This document shows, piece after piece, positions 56,053-64,000 of a DNA stretch of 64,000 nt. A model generated the notes under the pieces. It saw nothing but the letters and a program-made list of their open reading frames with translations. It did no database searches and was not told the DNA's origin. The stretch is from CAVVEQ01 sp963802095. GTDB taxonomy: Bacteria > Chloroflexota > Anaerolineae > Anaerolineales > Anaerolineaceae. Where the stretch lies: the NCBI GenBank assembly GCA_963802095.1, contig CAWDHI010000009.1, positions 7,570-71,569 of the forward strand, given 5' to 3'. How positions within the stretch are numbered: position 1 is the stretch's first letter; the number at the start of each line of letters is the position of its first letter. The translations under genes were made by a program, and so were the position numbers.

Positions 56053-56798
56053 AGGAAACCCGTAAATGTGTGCCATTGTGCAGCGCGCCGAATGCTTCTT
56101 ATTGGAATTTGAATTCAGCGGGATCTCACCTGAGTTTTCACAGTCAAAAAAAGATCGCATTAATAAAACTCGATAAACTGTATAATTTAAGATACTACTG
56201 AAATGATCAAATCTCTCATCGAAAACTGGCGAATTGATCGCAAGAACCTTTCGAGCGATTTTCTCTCCGCGCTCACGCTGGGGATCTCAAGCATCCCGGA
56301 TAGCATGGCTTCTGCGCTTCTGGCCGGGATCAATCCGCTCACCGGTCTTTACACGATGATCATCGCTACTCCGATCGGCGCTCTGTTCACCAGCTCGGTG
56401 TTCATGCACATCTCGACCACCAGCGCGCTTTCCCTGGCTGTGGGTAGCTCACTGGCAGGTTATTCGGGGGACGAGAAACTGCAGATGGTTTTCGTACTTG
56501 CCCTGATGGTCGGGGTCATCCAGATCACCCTTGGTATATTGAAGATGGGTTTTTTGGTAAGGTTTGTGCCCTATTCGGTAATGACAGGATTCCTTAATGG
56601 TGTAGCAGTATTAATCATCCTGGGTCAGCTCGAAGATTTTACCGGTTACCGCAGTGCGTTTTCGAACCGGGTTGTTCGGGCTTTTGATACATTATTGAAT
56701 ATTAACCAAATCGTGCTTTCCACCCTGGTCGTGGGAATGGTGACCATCGGCCTCATCGTCTTGTTTGGCAGGATCAAGAAACTGGAAAAATTTTCGCT
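55512..56798 (+). repeat. 1287-bp direct repeat, copy 2 (within intact genes)
   Basis: Covers the end of the 2H-HAD gene, the 150-bp intergenic region and the first 596 nt of the SulP gene. Copy 2 lies in intact genes on both sides, so it is the probable parent. Confidence 0.93.
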
Positions 56799-57897
56799 CA
56801 TTCTGCCGATGGTGATTGCCTCGGTGATCGCGGCTCTCCCAGCGTTCAGCAGGGTGATCCTGGTGGGAGATGTTACCGATGTTCCAAATGCTCTGCCAGC
56901 CTTTCATTTTCCGCAATTGAACCTGATCATTCCATTGATCATCCCGGCATTTGCATTGAGCATCATCGGCCTTGTTCAGGGGGCGGGCATCAGCCAGGGG
57001 TATCCCAACCCGGGTGGTAAGTTCCCTGATCCATCGGGTGATTTCTTCGGCCAGGGGATGGCGAACCTGGCAACCAGCTTCTTCCATGGAATGCCTTCCG
57101 GGGGGTCACTTTCGGGAACCGCACTGGTGGTACAGGCGGGGGCAAAATCCCGTTGGGCAAATTTCCTGGTGGGTGTGCTGATCGCCGTGATCATTCTGCT
57201 ATTTGCGGGCCTGGTAAAATTGATCGCCATGCCGGCGCTAGCTGGCTTGCTGATCGTGATCGGCTTTCGCACAATCAACCCATCTGCGGTCATGAAGGTT
57301 TGGAATACAGGGATGGTGCCGAGGGTGGTGATGCTGATCACCTTTGTGGGCACGCTCATCATGCCGTTGCAGTTCGCCGTGCTGCTGGGGGTAGCTATAT
57401 CCATCCTGCTCCTTGTCATTCATCAGGCAAACCGGATCAAAGTTGTGGAACTGGTTCCTGGTAAAAATGGTTTCCCGACCGAACATCCCGCCCCGAAAAA
57501 ATTACCCAGCCACAAAGTGACCGTGCTGCAGCCTTATGGCAGCCTGTTCTACGCTGCGGCTAAAACCTTTGAAGAGAACCTTCCCGCAGCGGAAAAGGCC
57601 AATGAGGCTGTGGTGATCTTCGTTCTACGGGGCTATGACGATTTTGGCAGCACCATGATCGGGGTAATGGACCGCTATGTGCAGACAATCATACAGAATG
57701 GGGGGATCGTAAAACTGGCCGGGGTAAGCGAGGCCGTTCTCGCGCAATTGGAACGGACAGGGTTGGTTGCGCTCCTCGGACGGGAAAATATCTATGTCGC
57801 TCATCAGCAATGGGGAGCTGCCGCAATCAAAGCGTATGAAGATGCCCAGAAATGGCTGGAAGAAAAAAAGAATGGGCCGAAAGGGACGATCGAATAA
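56203..57897 (+). CDS. SulP-family anion transporter
   Basis: Membrane transporter for sulfate, bicarbonate or related anions. The SulP core (about residues 1-400) includes LTLGISSIPDSMASALLAGINPLTGLYTMI, SLAVGSSLAGYSGDEKLQMVFVLALMVGV and GVAVLIILGQLED; a C-terminal STAS domain (about 420-550) begins KVTVLQPYGSLFYAAAKTF. 564 residues. Near the sulfatase it could export or import sulfate released from glycans. TATAAT lies 17 nt before the ATG. Confidence 0.92.
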   Translation: MIKSLIENWRIDRKNLSSDFLSALTLGISSIPDSMASALLAGINPLTGLYTMIIATPIGALFTSSVFMHISTTSALSLAVGSSLAGYSGDEKLQMVFVLALMVGVIQITLGILKMGFLVRFVPYSVMTGFLNGVAVLIILGQLEDFTGYRSAFSNRVVRAFDTLLNINQIVLSTLVVGMVTIGLIVLFGRIKKLEKFSLILPMVIASVIAALPAFSRVILVGDVTDVPNALPAFHFPQLNLIIPLIIPAFALSIIGLVQGAGISQGYPNPGGKFPDPSGDFFGQGMANLATSFFHGMPSGGSLSGTALVVQAGAKSRWANFLVGVLIAVIILLFAGLVKLIAMPALAGLLIVIGFRTINPSAVMKVWNTGMVPRVVMLITFVGTLIMPLQFAVLLGVAISILLLVIHQANRIKVVELVPGKNGFPTEHPAPKKLPSHKVTVLQPYGSLFYAAAKTFEENLPAAEKANEAVVIFVLRGYDDFGSTMIGVMDRYVQTIIQNGGIVKLAGVSEAVLAQLERTGLVALLGRENIYVAHQQWGAAAIKAYEDAQKWLEEKKNGPKGTIE

Positions 57898-58239
57898 TCA
57901 CCTTAATTATTGAGGGATTTACGCAATAATCGCGATACATACCGATAATACGCTCGAGAGCCCCGACACTTAAATGCAGGTTTTTATGTGGGAGGAGAAG
58001 CGGTGTAATCTCATGCCTGACTTCTTGAGAAAGAAGTAACCCCGAACAAAACAACCCCAATAATGAATAATTCATCTATGCATAACAATGCCCAGTCATC
58101 ATTGTGTCACTGGATATATTTGACTCGCAAAATATGTTTTCCTTTGCTTGAAGACATGGATCCTTATGCATTCTGGACCCATAAGGACAATCCTCCCTTA
58201 TAATTATTCCTCCTTGAACTAGAGAACCGGAAATCGGAA
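57898..58239. other. 342-bp intergenic region before the radical SAM operon
   Basis: AT-rich region without a recognisable long gene. It contains the 46-codon ORF listed separately and a TATAAT at 58199-58204 overlapping its stop. A minus-strand open frame across 57827-58075 has no recognisable domain and I do not call it. Confidence 0.5.
58063..58203 (+). CDS. 46-codon ORF, possible peptide substrate of the radical SAM enzyme
   Basis: ATG 58063 to TAA 58201 encodes a 46-residue peptide with two Cys, three Trp/Tyr-containing clusters (CHWIYLTRKICF and DPYAFWTHKD) and a Pro-Pro-Leu end. It stops 36 nt before the radical SAM gene. No Shine-Dalgarno precedes it, so expression is uncertain. Its place and core-like C-terminus would suit a RiPP precursor, but chance cannot be excluded. 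Confidence 0.3.
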   Translation: MNNSSMHNNAQSSLCHWIYLTRKICFPLLEDMDPYAFWTHKDNPPL

Positions 58240-59034
58240 ATGAAAACCAAAAATACTCAGAAAATTGATTCACAATTGAAATTGTGGGTTTACACCAATT
58301 ACGACTGTAATTTGCGATGTTCTTATTGTCTTTCACGATCTGGTCCAACCACACCCAGAAACGCAATAAGCTACTCAGAAGTTTGCCGATTAATCGATCA
58401 AGCTTTAGATTTGAATTTTACTAGCATATTTTTTACTGGGGGGGAGCCATTCCTGCTGGATGATATTTTTGGGATGTTGGAGTATTCCTCAAGATTTATG
58501 ACCACCATTGTACTAACAAATGGTCTTCTGATAAATGGAAAACGACTTGAAAAGTTGAAAACGATCAATAACAAAAACCTGATCATTCAAGTTAGCTTTG
58601 ACGGTGCTTGCGCTGAACATCACGATCCCTACAGAGGAGAAGGGAACTGGAAAAAAACTGATGCGATTATTCATAATTTAATCAGGAATGATTTCCATGT
58701 TCGACTTTCAACTACTATCACTCCTAGTAATTCATCTTATATCGACCAACTTTGCGCTTACCATCTGGAAATGGGTATTACTGAAGATGACCATGTGATT
58801 CGGCCCCTTGCCAAACGCGGTTTTTCTGCGGAAGGGATGGAGGTTGGCTATGGTTGCCTATCACCGGAGATAACAGTGAATCGGGACGGTGTTTTTTGGC
58901 ATCCCCTTTCGACCGATGAGGATTTGCTGGTGACAAGGGAGATCTTCCCCTTGTCAATCGCTCTCGAAACCGTAAATAATAAATTGCTCGAACTTAATAA
59001 TAATCAAGAATCCTCTTTAAAAACAGTTCATTGA
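58240..59034 (+). CDS. Radical SAM protein, unknown substrate
   Basis: 264 residues. CNLRCSYCLSRSGP (about residues 23-36) binds the 4Fe-4S cluster, FFTGGEPFLLDDIFGML follows, and IIQVSFDGACAEHHDPYRGEG is the mid-barrel block. The C-terminus has a shortened SPASM-like segment (YGCLSPEITVNRDGVFWHP) with a single Cys, so an auxiliary cluster is unlikely. First of six tightly packed genes with glycosyltransferases. It lacks the arsenosugar-enzyme motif, so ArsS is not supported. Confidence 0.82.
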   Translation: MKTKNTQKIDSQLKLWVYTNYDCNLRCSYCLSRSGPTTPRNAISYSEVCRLIDQALDLNFTSIFFTGGEPFLLDDIFGMLEYSSRFMTTIVLTNGLLINGKRLEKLKTINNKNLIIQVSFDGACAEHHDPYRGEGNWKKTDAIIHNLIRNDFHVRLSTTITPSNSSYIDQLCAYHLEMGITEDDHVIRPLAKRGFSAEGMEVGYGCLSPEITVNRDGVFWHPLSTDEDLLVTREIFPLSIALETVNNKLLELNNNQESSLKTVH

Positions 59035-59074
59035 GGGTGATGTATCCCCTTCCGTTGGAAGGCCACTTCAAGAA

Positions 59075-59758
59075 ATGAATAATAAAATGGTGAGCATAAT
59101 CATCCCGGCTTTGAACGAAGCTGAATCTATCGGGTATGTTTTGAATTCAATTCCAATGGAAACGGTAAGAGAAATCATTGTTGTAGATGGGGGGTCAAGC
59201 GACGATACTGTATTCATTGCCGAAAGTTTTGGTGCTAGGGTGATCCATGAGAACCGACCAGGTTATGGACAAGCGTGCTTTACTGGATTGCTGAATGCAA
59301 AAGGGCGAATTGTTGTTTTTCTCGATGCAGATGGGGCGGATAATCCGAAAAATGTACCTTTGTTAATTGAACCTATCGAAAAAGGGGATGCTGATCTTGT
59401 CATCGGATCCCGATTGGCAGGAAGAATGGATGAAGGTGCAATGTTCCCGGTGCAGAAGTTGGGGAATAGAATCGCAGCCCTATTATTTCGGTTTTTATAC
59501 CATATCGAAATATCCGATCTGGGTCCATTTCGAGCGGCGGAAAACGGGATGATTCAAAAGTTGGGTTTAAAAGAGATGGGATTTGGTTTCCCCACCGAAA
59601 TGATTGCATTGGCATCGAAGGCACATTGGCGGATCAAAGAAATCCCGGTTGATTATCACAACAGGTATGGGGGAAAATCCAAGATTTCAGGTACTTTCCG
59701 CGGAACCATATTTGCCACGATCACGATCCTTCGCATGATTTTTAAGTACGCGTGGTGA
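59075..59758 (+). CDS. GT2 glycosyltransferase, DPM1/polyprenyl-phosphate type
   Basis: Transfers a sugar to a lipid carrier. VSIIIPALNEAESIGYVLNSIP, EIIVVDGGSSDDT, VVFLDADGADNPKNV (DxD-like) and ADLVIGSRLAG match GT2 of the dolichol-phosphate-mannose/glucose synthase type; the end has YHNRYGGKSKISG. 227 residues and no membrane domain. The product may feed the GT-C enzyme two genes downstream. RBS weak; spacing to next gene is 4 nt. Confidence 0.88.
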   Translation: MNNKMVSIIIPALNEAESIGYVLNSIPMETVREIIVVDGGSSDDTVFIAESFGARVIHENRPGYGQACFTGLLNAKGRIVVFLDADGADNPKNVPLLIEPIEKGDADLVIGSRLAGRMDEGAMFPVQKLGNRIAALLFRFLYHIEISDLGPFRAAENGMIQKLGLKEMGFGFPTEMIALASKAHWRIKEIPVDYHNRYGGKSKISGTFRGTIFATITILRMIFKYAW

Positions 59759-59762
59759 TTTC

Positions 59763-60455
59763 TTGGCCAAGCGAAATTCTCTGGTGATAATGGCTAAACA
59801 GCCAATCGCAGGTCAAACGAAAACTCGACTTGTACCACCTTTCAATTCCCAACAGGCAGCGGATTTTTTCGAATCCTTGATGTTGGATACCATTGAACTT
59901 GCCCAGCGTATTCCGAATGTGGAATTAACTATAGCTTTTTCCCCTTCATCGGCTTTGGAGTATTTTAATCAAACCCGATTCCCTCAAACCGAACTATTAC
60001 CTGTTGATGGAAGCAATATAGGTGATTGCCTACTCGAAGCAGCAAAAATGATGATCGCAAAAAACCATACTCGAATTGTCTTAATGAATTCAGATGGTCC
60101 TTCACTTCCACCCGAATATATCCTTCAGGCTTATGCGCTCCTCGAAAAAAATGATCTGGTAATAGGTCCAAGCGAGGATGGGGGATATTACTTATGTGGT
60201 TTTAAAAAACTTTTTCCACAGTTATTTCAGGGGATCGCCTGGAGTAGTGCCAGGGTTCTTGCCCAGACCCTGGAAAACGCTCAAAGCCTTGACCTAAAAG
60301 TGGCTCTTACCCCGAGTTGGTACGATATTGATACAGCTGCTGATGCAAGACGATTGTTTAGGGATTCGCTTTCGATTCCAATTGATCACTTAATTCATAC
60401 CCGCACATTTTTCCAAAGGATACCTGATCCGGAGCGCAGGTTATTATGGGATTGA
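59763..60455 (+). CDS. DUF2064/TIGR04282-family nucleotidyl or glycosyl transferase
   Basis: GT-A-like fold. SLVIMAKQPIAGQTKTRLVPPF is the N-terminal nucleotide-binding block; VLMNSDGPSLPPEYILQA and NDLVIGPSEDGGYYLCGFKK follow, and WYDIDTAADARRLF ends the domain. 230 residues from TTG 59763; ATG 59790 is possible but would cut the first strand. This family is often linked to radical SAM enzymes, as here. Overlaps the next gene by 10 nt. Confidence 0.86.
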   Translation: MAKRNSLVIMAKQPIAGQTKTRLVPPFNSQQAADFFESLMLDTIELAQRIPNVELTIAFSPSSALEYFNQTRFPQTELLPVDGSNIGDCLLEAAKMMIAKNHTRIVLMNSDGPSLPPEYILQAYALLEKNDLVIGPSEDGGYYLCGFKKLFPQLFQGIAWSSARVLAQTLENAQSLDLKVALTPSWYDIDTAADARRLFRDSLSIPIDHLIHTRTFFQRIPDPERRLLWD

Positions 60456-61861
60456 CGCGATCCGGAAAAGGAGGATTCCTAACCGGCATCTTTTTAGTGG
60501 CATCATTTTTACCCCTGGTATTCTTACCGGAAACCCGAAATGCAGCAATTCCTCTGTTGCTTGCATGCTTTATTTTAGCTGGCACAATTTACATTATTGC
60601 GATCATTCTTCTAAAAACGGCATCTTTCTCTTTAGGCTTCATTTGGGTAGTAGCGATAATTCTTCGCTTAATTTTGTTTTCAACAAATCCAGTTTTATCA
60701 GATGATATTTACCGTTATCACTGGGATGGACACCTACTCATTAATAGTGTTAATCCGTACGCCGAACCTGTCAATTCTGAGAAATTGGATTCATACTCTA
60801 CACCATTTAGAGAGAGAATTAATCACCCGGAGATGGCCTCTCCATATCTACCAGGTGCCCTGGCTCAATTCTGGCTTGTTGAATTGATCGCGCCGCAGGA
60901 AGAAAAGGCGATGCAATTCGCCTCGATGACTTTTGACCTCCTCACAGGATTAATCATCTTCATATTACTGGGTGAGTTAAGTATTAAGAAGGCTGCAGTA
61001 CTAATCTATTTATGGAATCCTTTGGTCATTGTTGAATTCTCCCATTCAGCCCATGTTGATTCATTGATGCTATTTTTCTCCATGCTGGCGTGGTTCTTTA
61101 TCCTATCTTCAAAGGGAAACCGCCTTGCCTCGTCATTTTATCTGGGGATTGCCACCCTTACCAAAGGAATAGCAGTTATATTCGCACCTTTGTGGTTGAA
61201 ACGCTGGAAAGCTGCTGGAGTATTTATCTATGCACTGGTTGTTTTGATACCCATTTCACTCTTCGCAGTAAATGCCGGTTTGGGATTGCTTGGAAAGTTG
61301 GATGGAACGGGAGTGTTTGGAGCTTTGCGCATCTATTCCCGTTACTGGCAATTTAATCAAAATCCGGTCAACAGTATTTTCATATCTATCAGGGGTTTTG
61401 ATGATGAATCATACGGGTTGATTATTCGAGGCGTGTTGGTCACCCTTTTTATGATTATTATCATTTGGAGCGCATATAAAGCATGGAAAATGGATTCATC
61501 CAATCTGGAACTTACCAACAGGAATAGAAGTTTGATCCGTCTTTCACTCATCCCTGCCGGAGCATTTGTGATCCTTTCACCCACGGTTCATCCCTGGTAT
61601 GTTACCCTGGTGGTGGCATTCCTTCCTTTTTTTTATGCTTCAAAGGATGAGGCGGATTCGCTCTTATTCTGGGCTTACCCATGGATCTGGTTTTCATTGA
61701 CGGTATCGTTAACATATTTGGCTTATTTAGACCCTTCAGGTTCGAATCTACCCGGATGGGTGGTCTGGGTGGAATATTTACCCCTCTTTGGAGGATTGAT
61801 TTGGGCATGGACAAAGAACCGGAACTCTCCAACGAATAGTTTGTTATCATATAATGATTGA
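60446..61861 (+). CDS. GT-C/GT87-like polyprenyl-linked glycosyltransferase
   Basis: Multi-pass enzyme with about ten to eleven helices, 471 residues. The first extracytoplasmic loop carries NPVLSDDIYRYHWDGHLLINSVNPY with the DD/DxD acidic pair typical of GT-C. IYLWNPLVIVEFSHSAHVDSLMLFF and ATLTKGIAVIFAPLW resemble mannosyltransferase families GT87/DUF2029. It likely uses the polyprenyl-phosphate sugar made by the upstream GT2. Confidence 0.82.
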   Translation: MGLTRSGKGGFLTGIFLVASFLPLVFLPETRNAAIPLLLACFILAGTIYIIAIILLKTASFSLGFIWVVAIILRLILFSTNPVLSDDIYRYHWDGHLLINSVNPYAEPVNSEKLDSYSTPFRERINHPEMASPYLPGALAQFWLVELIAPQEEKAMQFASMTFDLLTGLIIFILLGELSIKKAAVLIYLWNPLVIVEFSHSAHVDSLMLFFSMLAWFFILSSKGNRLASSFYLGIATLTKGIAVIFAPLWLKRWKAAGVFIYALVVLIPISLFAVNAGLGLLGKLDGTGVFGALRIYSRYWQFNQNPVNSIFISIRGFDDESYGLIIRGVLVTLFMIIIIWSAYKAWKMDSSNLELTNRNRSLIRLSLIPAGAFVILSPTVHPWYVTLVVAFLPFFYASKDEADSLLFWAYPWIWFSLTVSLTYLAYLDPSGSNLPGWVVWVEYLPLFGGLIWAWTKNRNSPTNSLLSYND

Positions 61862-61934
61862 AAGCAGAATTATCCAATATTCCCACATTAGTAATTTTGT
61901 TGATACCAGATGATTCAAGATAGGAGAAATTATA

Positions 61935-62429
61935 ATGAAAACGCAACATATTGAAAAACAACCACTGACTTCTTTGACCTGGATTTCCCTCTTGCGAATA
62001 ATGGTGGGATTGATGTTTTTAACCACCTGGTTCAGTAATTTTGGGAAAGGTTTTTATACTTCCGATGGTTTATTTCAATTTTTCACCCAAATCTTCCCTC
62101 AGGCGGAGAATCCGATTGCCTTATATGCCTCATTTATTAATTCGGTGATCCTACCGATCCGGGAATATTTTGCCCCTTTCCAGTTGGTTATGGAATTTAT
62201 ATTGGGTTTGGCTTTACTTGTGGGAGGGTTCAGCAGGTTATTTAGCTTGGCGGGAATATTCTTTTTAATCAATACCTTCCTGGCAACTTTTGGTCACGAC
62301 TGGCCCTGGGCTTATCTGATGCCTATTGGGATCCTTGGCATCGTTTTCCTGAGCAATGCCGGACGAGCGTGGGGGTTAGATGGTTGGTTCTATAAAAAAT
62401 TTGGTGACCGCGGCTTTCTTTTATGGTGA
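61935..62429 (+). CDS. DoxX-family membrane protein
   Basis: Four-helix membrane protein. SLLRIMVGLMFLTTWFSNFGKGFYTSDGLFQFF at the N-terminus and EFILGLALLVGGFSRLFSLAGIFFLINTFLATFG, then NAGRAWGLDGWF, match DoxX/DoxD. 164 residues. Possible role in quinone-linked or thiol redox reactions; here it lies inside a glycosyltransferase operon. Its stop overlaps the next gene by 7 nt. Confidence 0.87.
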   Translation: MKTQHIEKQPLTSLTWISLLRIMVGLMFLTTWFSNFGKGFYTSDGLFQFFTQIFPQAENPIALYASFINSVILPIREYFAPFQLVMEFILGLALLVGGFSRLFSLAGIFFLINTFLATFGHDWPWAYLMPIGILGIVFLSNAGRAWGLDGWFYKKFGDRGFLLW

Positions 62430-63883
62430 TCAGTGGTTTATATATTCTGGTTTCCATCTGTTTGGTGATTTATTCAATCAATAGCCTGTATCTATTAATT
62501 CTTTATCACCGTTCAAAAGGATTAAATCCAGATACTCAAGAGATTGACGAGTGGCCAAGTGTCACCGTTCAATTACCAGTTTACAATGAACTCAATGCGA
62601 TTGAGAGATTAATATTTTCTGTCGCGCAATTCGATTATCCTGCAACCCACCTTCAAATTCAAATTCTGGATGATTCAGATGACCAAACAACAGCGTTGAT
62701 TTCGGGAATAGTTAGCAAGCTTCGCAAGGACGGGGTGAATATCTCTCATATACATCGAGAAACCCGAAGCGGGTATAAAGCTGGCGCCTTAGCGAATGGA
62801 ATGTCCCAGGTTACAGGCGATTTTATTGCAATTTTTGATGCTGATTTTCTCCCTCCACCCGATTTTCTTAAGAAAATCATTCCACATTTTTCAGATCAAT
62901 CCGTGGGATGTATTCAATGCCGTTGGGGTCATAATAATCGGGATTTCTCCCTCCTGACAAAATTACAGGCGATGGCGATCGATGCTCACTTTATGGTGGA
63001 GCAAACTGCCAGGTCCAGGAATGGACTGTTATTAAACTTTAATGGATCAGGTGGAGTATGGAGAAAAACATGCATTGAAGATTCCGGAGGTTGGCAATCC
63101 GGTACCCTGACCGAAGATTTTGACCTCAGTTACAGAGCTCAACTCAAAGGGTGGTCAATTGCCTATCTACCGAATATCGTCGTACCAGGCGAACTGCCTG
63201 CGCAAATCGACGCGTATAAGAATCAACAATCCAGGTGGGCGAGGGGGAGTATTCAAACTGCCCGGAAATTGTTGATTCCTTTAATAACATCTGCACTACC
63301 ACTGCGCATGAAAATAATGGGAGTAATACACCTCACCCATTATATGGTTCACCCTCTGATTCTATTATCGTTGATCCTCTCATTGTTTTTTAATTATGAT
63401 ATGAGTGGTATTGTTCGTTGGCTGCCTTTACTAATGGTCATGATGCTAATTTCACCGTTGTTGTATTTGACTTGCCCTGCTCCCGAATCTCCTGGTTGGA
63501 GGCGGCGATTGATCCTGATACCCCCTCTGATGTTGATGAGTGTGGGAATTTCTCTGAATAATTCGAGAGCTGCATTGAGTGGATTGTTTGAAAGAAACGA
63601 GGGTGTTTTCATCCGAACACCAAAATATGCACTGCAAGGTAATGCAGGGAGTTGGGAAAAAAGCCATTATGCAATAAGGGAAAAAAACTGGGTGACCTGG
63701 GAGTTGTTGGTCGCGCTTGTTGTTTTAGTGTTCATATTTCAAGCGATAATAACCAACAATATAAACCTAGTCCCCTGGCTAATTTTTTATGGATTTGGGT
63801 ATGGCCTGATTGCATATTTTTCCATCTATCAAAGAGGTCGGTTTAACGAAGTAATTTTGGAAAAATTATCAAAAAGTGGATAA
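62423..63883 (+). CDS. GT2 processive-type glycosyltransferase (cellulose-synthase-like)
   Basis: Membrane GT2 of 486 residues. WPSVTVQLPVYNELNAIERLIFSVAQFDYPATHLQIQILDDSDDQTT is the nucleotide-sugar block, AIFDADFLPPPDFL contains DxD, WQSGTLTEDFDLSYRAQLKGW the catalytic TED and QQSRWARGSIQT the Q/RxxRW motif. One N-terminal and about four C-terminal membrane helices surround it. Product unknown; glucan- or sphingolipid-type transfer are options. Last gene of the radical SAM operon. Confidence 0.88.
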   Translation: MVISGLYILVSICLVIYSINSLYLLILYHRSKGLNPDTQEIDEWPSVTVQLPVYNELNAIERLIFSVAQFDYPATHLQIQILDDSDDQTTALISGIVSKLRKDGVNISHIHRETRSGYKAGALANGMSQVTGDFIAIFDADFLPPPDFLKKIIPHFSDQSVGCIQCRWGHNNRDFSLLTKLQAMAIDAHFMVEQTARSRNGLLLNFNGSGGVWRKTCIEDSGGWQSGTLTEDFDLSYRAQLKGWSIAYLPNIVVPGELPAQIDAYKNQQSRWARGSIQTARKLLIPLITSALPLRMKIMGVIHLTHYMVHPLILLSLILSLFFNYDMSGIVRWLPLLMVMMLISPLLYLTCPAPESPGWRRRLILIPPLMLMSVGISLNNSRAALSGLFERNEGVFIRTPKYALQGNAGSWEKSHYAIREKNWVTWELLVALVVLVFIFQAIITNNINLVPWLIFYGFGYGLIAYFSIYQRGRFNEVILEKLSKSG

Positions 63884-63972
63884 ATCGCTCTGAAGGGATT
63901 TGAAGTTTTTCACCCTGAGCAATGTAAAAACGATTCATATCTGATGTCATGGAAATCCGGATAAATAATTAG

Positions 63973-64000
63973 CGCCCCCGCAGGGATTTGAACCCTGAAC
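63973..64000 (-). tRNA. tRNA, 3' portion only
   Basis: On the minus strand the T-arm CAGGG-TTCAAAT-CCCTG (63997-63981), acceptor strand CGGGGGC and discriminator G are present, then the window ends. CCA is not encoded. The anticodon lies beyond the window, so the specificity is unknown. Confidence 0.75.

Noticed and set aside
50033..56798. Composite transposon or insertion-sequence pair
   Set aside because: The repeats encode no transposase, have no terminal inverted repeats, and I see no target duplication at the ends.
57827..58075. Minus-strand 82-codon frame before the radical SAM operon
   Set aside because: No domain, no start signal, and it overlaps the end of the SulP gene.
58240..59034. 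Arsenosugar radical SAM enzyme ArsS
   Set aside because: The cluster motif and C-terminus differ, and no arsM or other arsenic gene is present; the DUF2064 neighbour alone is not enough.

Overview
The window looks like a chromosomal segment of a Chloroflexota bacterium, most likely Anaerolineae. This is inferred from the guanylate kinase type (GKD P-loop), Pro/Thr-rich lipoproteins with NBR1-type Ig-like domains, the DUF2089/SHOCT-like gene pair and several near-leaderless promoters. No rRNA gene is present; one tRNA is cut by the right edge. Base composition is mosaic: about 12-16.5 kb is very GC-rich, while 16.7-19.5 kb and 58-64 kb are more AT-rich.

Layout. 0-5.7 kb: partial serA, a cysteine-cluster protein, and a MarR-regulated MacA/MacB-type efflux operon. 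5.9-11.7 kb: a membrane-anchored HExxH protein, an FmdB zinc ribbon, gmk, a rhomboid protease, and a DUF2089/SHOCT-like/MFS operon. 11.8-16.6 kb: sortase, a small membrane protein, a class V aminotransferase and ftsK. 16.6-19.4 kb: a low-GC patch with an AAA_14/DUF4143 ATPase behind a long perfect hairpin, an orphan HigA antitoxin, a start-less DUF2075 helicase remnant and a NERD protein. 19.5-32.4 kb: housekeeping and stress genes (SRPBCC and NTF2-like proteins, YpfJ-type peptidase, MsrA/MsrB, metK under a SAM-I riboswitch, RNase Z, a GT-C-like membrane protein, adenosine-specific kinase, nitroreductase, a DNA methyltransferase overlapping an AlkD-like gene). 32.4-36 kb: lipA and a large membrane sulfatase-fold protein.

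36.0-42.4 kb is the most striking part: rsmI, a VUT/YhhQ queuosine-precursor transporter, rsmE, and a four-gene operon with 4-nt overlaps encoding a divergent Tgt, two tandem ArmA/Rmt-like 16S rRNA methyltransferases and an RsmF-like m5C methyltransferase. In the characterised families, the rRNA enzymes modify decoding-centre positions C1402, G1405, C1407 and U1498. 43-50 kb: two NBR1-domain lipoproteins, a NagD-like HAD phosphatase, a molybdopterin-fold lipoprotein and a sugar ABC importer lacking its ATPase. 50-58 kb: a 1287-bp direct repeat (about 99% identical) flanks an anaerobic sulfatase-maturating enzyme and a Cys-type sulfatase; next to it are a 2H-phosphoesterase/HAD fusion and a SulP transporter. 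58-64 kb: a 46-codon ORF, a radical SAM protein, three glycosyltransferase-type proteins plus a DUF2064 transferase and DoxX form one compact operon.

At least ten otherwise well-conserved genes between 3.6 and 40.5 kb carry single-base indels, mostly +1 in short homopolymers. I read these as probable consensus errors and give the full reconstructed gene spans. The intergenic stretches not listed are short and I saw nothing supportable in them.
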